DNA of 63,597 nucleotides from Halomonas ventosae (GTDB lineage: Bacteria; Pseudomonadota; Gammaproteobacteria; Pseudomonadales; Halomonadaceae), in assembly GCF_004361885.1 (NCBI RefSeq), contig NZ_SNWH01000015.1, positions 1-63,597 on the forward strand, read 5' to 3'. A program made the translations under genes and the position numbers. This document shows, one piece after another, positions 61,668 to 63,597 of the stretch; position 1 is the first letter of the stretch; every line of letters begins with the position of its first letter. The notes beneath the pieces were generated by a model. That model was not told the origin of the DNA. It did not search any database and saw only the letters and a list, made by a program, of their open reading frames with translations.

Positions 61668-62071
61668 TCAGTGGCCCATCGCCTTCAACCGCGGGCGCAG
61701 GGCGTTGACGAACTGGTTGAGCTGCTGCGCCAAAGCGCGAGCGCGGCGATGACCGCGCAGGCGACGACCGCGATACGGCGGCGACGCGGCTGTCCCGCCG
61801 GCCCGGGGAGCGGCAGCTCCAGGTATCCCCACAGCCAGCGCAGCAGCACGCCCAGGCCGTAGCCGGCGGCCAGGCACATGCCCGACAGCACCGCCTGCGC
61901 GACCGTGATCCGTGGCGTGAGGCTGGGCGTGAGCGAGGCGGCGAAGAACAACGTCCCCAGCACGAGCCCGGTATTGCCAAGGCGCGCCAGCAGCGAACGC
62001 CGGAGCCGGGTGAACCAGCCATCGGATGTAGTACCGGAAGCGAGTGCAGCGTCGTCGTCCTGTCGCATCAA
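61668..62071 (-). pseudogene. Fragment of an alpha/beta-hydrolase-family membrane protein
   Basis: The N-terminal membrane domain is recognisable: GLVLGTLFFAASLTPSLTPR, AVLSGMCLAAGYGLGVLLRWLWGYLELPLP. Near 61735 the frame must shift by one base to continue from ALALW to QQLNQFVNALRPRLKAMGH, after which the frame stops at 61668. The catalytic hydrolase domain is absent. It is a truncated, frameshifted remnant of the family with N-terminal domain PF15420. Confidence 0.6.
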
Positions 62072-62310
62072 GTATCCCCTGCGAGTGGTCCCCTTGGGCC
62101 AATATACCGGACACGGATAGGCGTTTTAACCGCATGAGGCCAAGTATCGCACCGCGGAAGCGCCATCAAGCCGGCTGAGACACTCGATTTTCCCGCCCAG
62201 GTGTCAGGTTCACCACCAGGGTTTGGCGTTCAGGAGAGTGATTTGCGGCGCTCGGCGTGTACCGGGCGCAGAGCCAGTTCGCGGCAAGTCAAAATCGCCG
62301 CTTTGTTCAT

Positions 62311-62880
62311 TCACCAACTGATGCGCTGATCGACCTCAAAGTCCGGTGCCGGTTGCGCCGCTAGGTCCCAGTCTGCTGGCTCGGTTTGCGCCCCGTCATC
62401 CATCTGCGCATCACTACAGTCATCCCACAGCGGTGGCCCGCGCGCCGGGGAGATGCGGGGTGGCTCTGAATCTGCCCCGATGTGGTCCAGGATGTGCCGG
62501 ATGTCAGCGCTGTGCGTAATGAACGCGATGATGCGCATATGCCCGCCACACAGCGGACACAAGAGGGGGAACACCTCGTAGATGCGGGCGATCAGCACCG
62601 CCCACAGGTAGTGCGCTGCACGCTTGGGCAGCACCGGCTCGCTCTGGGATGGCAGCGCGCTGCTCATCGGTACCACACCAGGCGCGCACTCCCCCGTGCT
62701 GATCGACGCGCCCAGCACGGGAGCGGCTTGCGCCGGTGTCGCCAGCGCCGTCACCGCAGCCCTGAGCGGCGAGTTGGGTGCCAACACGCCAAAATAGCGG
62801 TGCCGGTGGGTGCGTGGCGGGGGAACCAGCGCGGCAATGCGGTCGATCAGCTCCAGCGGTGTGAGGTGCAGCTCATAAAG
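62311..62880 (-). pseudogene. IS91-family transposase, C-terminal fragment
   Basis: The complement strand encodes YELHLTPLELIDRIAALVPPPRTHRHRYFGVLAPN, then a variable region and RIYEVFPLLCPLCGGHMRIIAFI, the C-terminal part of IS91-type HUH transposases with a CxxC pair, ending at 62311. The catalytic part is missing. It faces away from the N-terminal fragment on the other strand (from 62945). The 239 bases to its left (62072-62310) hold no gene I can see and may include the IS end. Confidence 0.75.
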
Positions 62881-62944
62881 GCCGATATGAACCGGCCGGG
62901 GCGGGCGCAAGCCTGAGCAGCCATTCCCTGCACCGGAGTGTTTC

Positions 62945-63597
62945 GTGCCGCGCCTCGCCGCGACCGTGTCGCAGCTGCAGGATGCCGTGGCGCACGCAAC
63001 GTCGCCGGCAGCGCATCTGCCCACGGCTCGCTATGCGCCTCACCGTCCCGAGCGCACGCTGCTGTATTCGCTGGTGCAGGCGCATTGGCCGGACTTTCTC
63101 GCGCGCCGTGAGGTAGAAGACCGCCCGCTGCCCGAGTATGTGCGCGAGGAGTTCGAGACCTACCTGCGCTGCGGCGTGCTCGAGCACGGCTTCCTGCGCG
63201 TGGTCTGCGAGCACTGTCGTGCCGAGAGGCTGGTGGCGTATTCCTGCAAGAAGCGCGGCTTCTGCCCCAGCTGCGGCGCACGGCGCATGGCCGAGTCGGC
63301 GCGGCATCTGGTGGACGAGGTGTTCGGCCCGCGGCCGGTGCGGCAATGGGTGCTGAGTTTTCCGTACCCGCTGCGCTTCCTGTTCGCCAGCAAGCCTGAG
63401 GCGATCGGCCCGGTGCTGGGCATCGTGCATCGTGTGATCGCCGGTTGGCTTGCCGATCAGGCCGGCGTGCCACGGGATACGGCGCAATGCGGCGCGGTAA
63501 CGCTGATCCAGCGCTTCGGCAGCGCGCTGAACCTGAATGTTCACTTCCACATGCTGTGGCTCGACGGCGTGTACGACGCGAACGTCGAGCCCCCGCG
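62945..63597 (+). CDS. IS91-family transposase, N-terminal part running off the window
   Basis: From GTG 62945 (frame open since 62891) the sequence codes for PERTLLYSLVQAHWPDFLA, a zinc finger (CGVLEHGFLRVVCEHC, SCKKRGFCPSCGARRMAE) and VLSFPYPLRFLFA, then LNLNVHFHMLWLDGVY, the HUH motif of Y2 rolling-circle transposases. The frame is still open at the window end. Whether it is complete outside the window cannot be seen. Confidence 0.8.
   Translation, partial: MPRLAATVSQLQDAVAHATSPAAHLPTARYAPHRPERTLLYSLVQAHWPDFLARREVEDRPLPEYVREEFETYLRCGVLEHGFLRVVCEHCRAERLVAYSCKKRGFCPSCGARRMAESARHLVDEVFGPRPVRQWVLSFPYPLRFLFASKPEAIGPVLGIVHRVIAGWLADQAGVPRDTAQCGAVTLIQRFGSALNLNVHFHMLWLDGVYDANVEPP

Overview
The window looks like a chromosome segment of a high-GC gammaproteobacterium, most probably a Halomonas-type halomonad. 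The first 15.3 kb carries an ordinary gammaproteobacterial gene set: glrK-qseG-glrR, argA, a YgiF-type CYTH phosphatase, yciO, rnm (yciV), yciI, mnmC, phoX, yheU and ligA. The other 48 kb is a mosaic of mobile elements and metal-handling genes. I searched no database; names rest on motifs and gene order read by eye.

Layout. (1) 1-15.36 kb, core. A glrK-qseG-glrR operon is preceded by a sigma-54 promoter, GlrR-type sites (TGTC-N10-GACA) and a terminator that frame a probable small-RNA locus where enterics keep glmY. phoX has a PhoB box. (2) 15.36-20.2 kb, an AT-rich three-gene recombinase element. It abuts the 3' part of ligA, and the 5' part of that gene is not in the window. (3) 20.2-30.3 kb, copper. 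A prx-merR-copA-small ORF operon runs left and ccdA-copA2-multicopper oxidase-methyltransferase runs right, from back-to-back MerR-type promoters. (4) 30.3-35.5 kb, mercury and manganese. merR/merTPFA, a decayed IS3 element, an mntP gene with a yybP-ykoY riboswitch and a Tn3-type end lie between two imperfect repeats. (5) 35.5-44 kb: a ZIP permease overlapping a two-domain multicopper oxidase, a decayed group II intron, a MucD-type protease, a CDF exporter, a DsbA-like protein coupled to an M23 peptidase, and a second ZIP. (6) 44-52 kb: a Pb/Cd/Zn operon (cadR, cadA, lspA, lnt, L,D-transpeptidase), then ctaG, a PCu(A)C chaperone and sco. (7) 52-63.6 kb, decay: group II intron, IS256, a YgjP fragment, hsdR split by IS1182, Fic, a hydrolase fragment and two opposed IS91 halves.

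How the parts fit. At least five promoters have the 19-bp -35/-10 spacer typical of MerR-family activators. They control two copper operons, mer, a CDF exporter and cadA, so most of the cargo appears to be metal-induced through three MerR regulators. The products cover cytosolic export (three P1B ATPases, CDF, MntP), periplasmic oxidation and chaperoning (two multicopper oxidases, PCu(A)C, SCO, CcdA), mercury reduction, and envelope maintenance (LspA, Lnt, L,D-transpeptidase, M23 peptidase, DsbA-like, MucD).

The points most worth following up are the GlrR/sigma-54 RNA locus, the ligA truncation at the recombinase trio, the shared MerR operator architecture, the lipoprotein-maturation genes inside the Pb/Cd operon, and the precisely reversible IS1182 insertion in hsdR.
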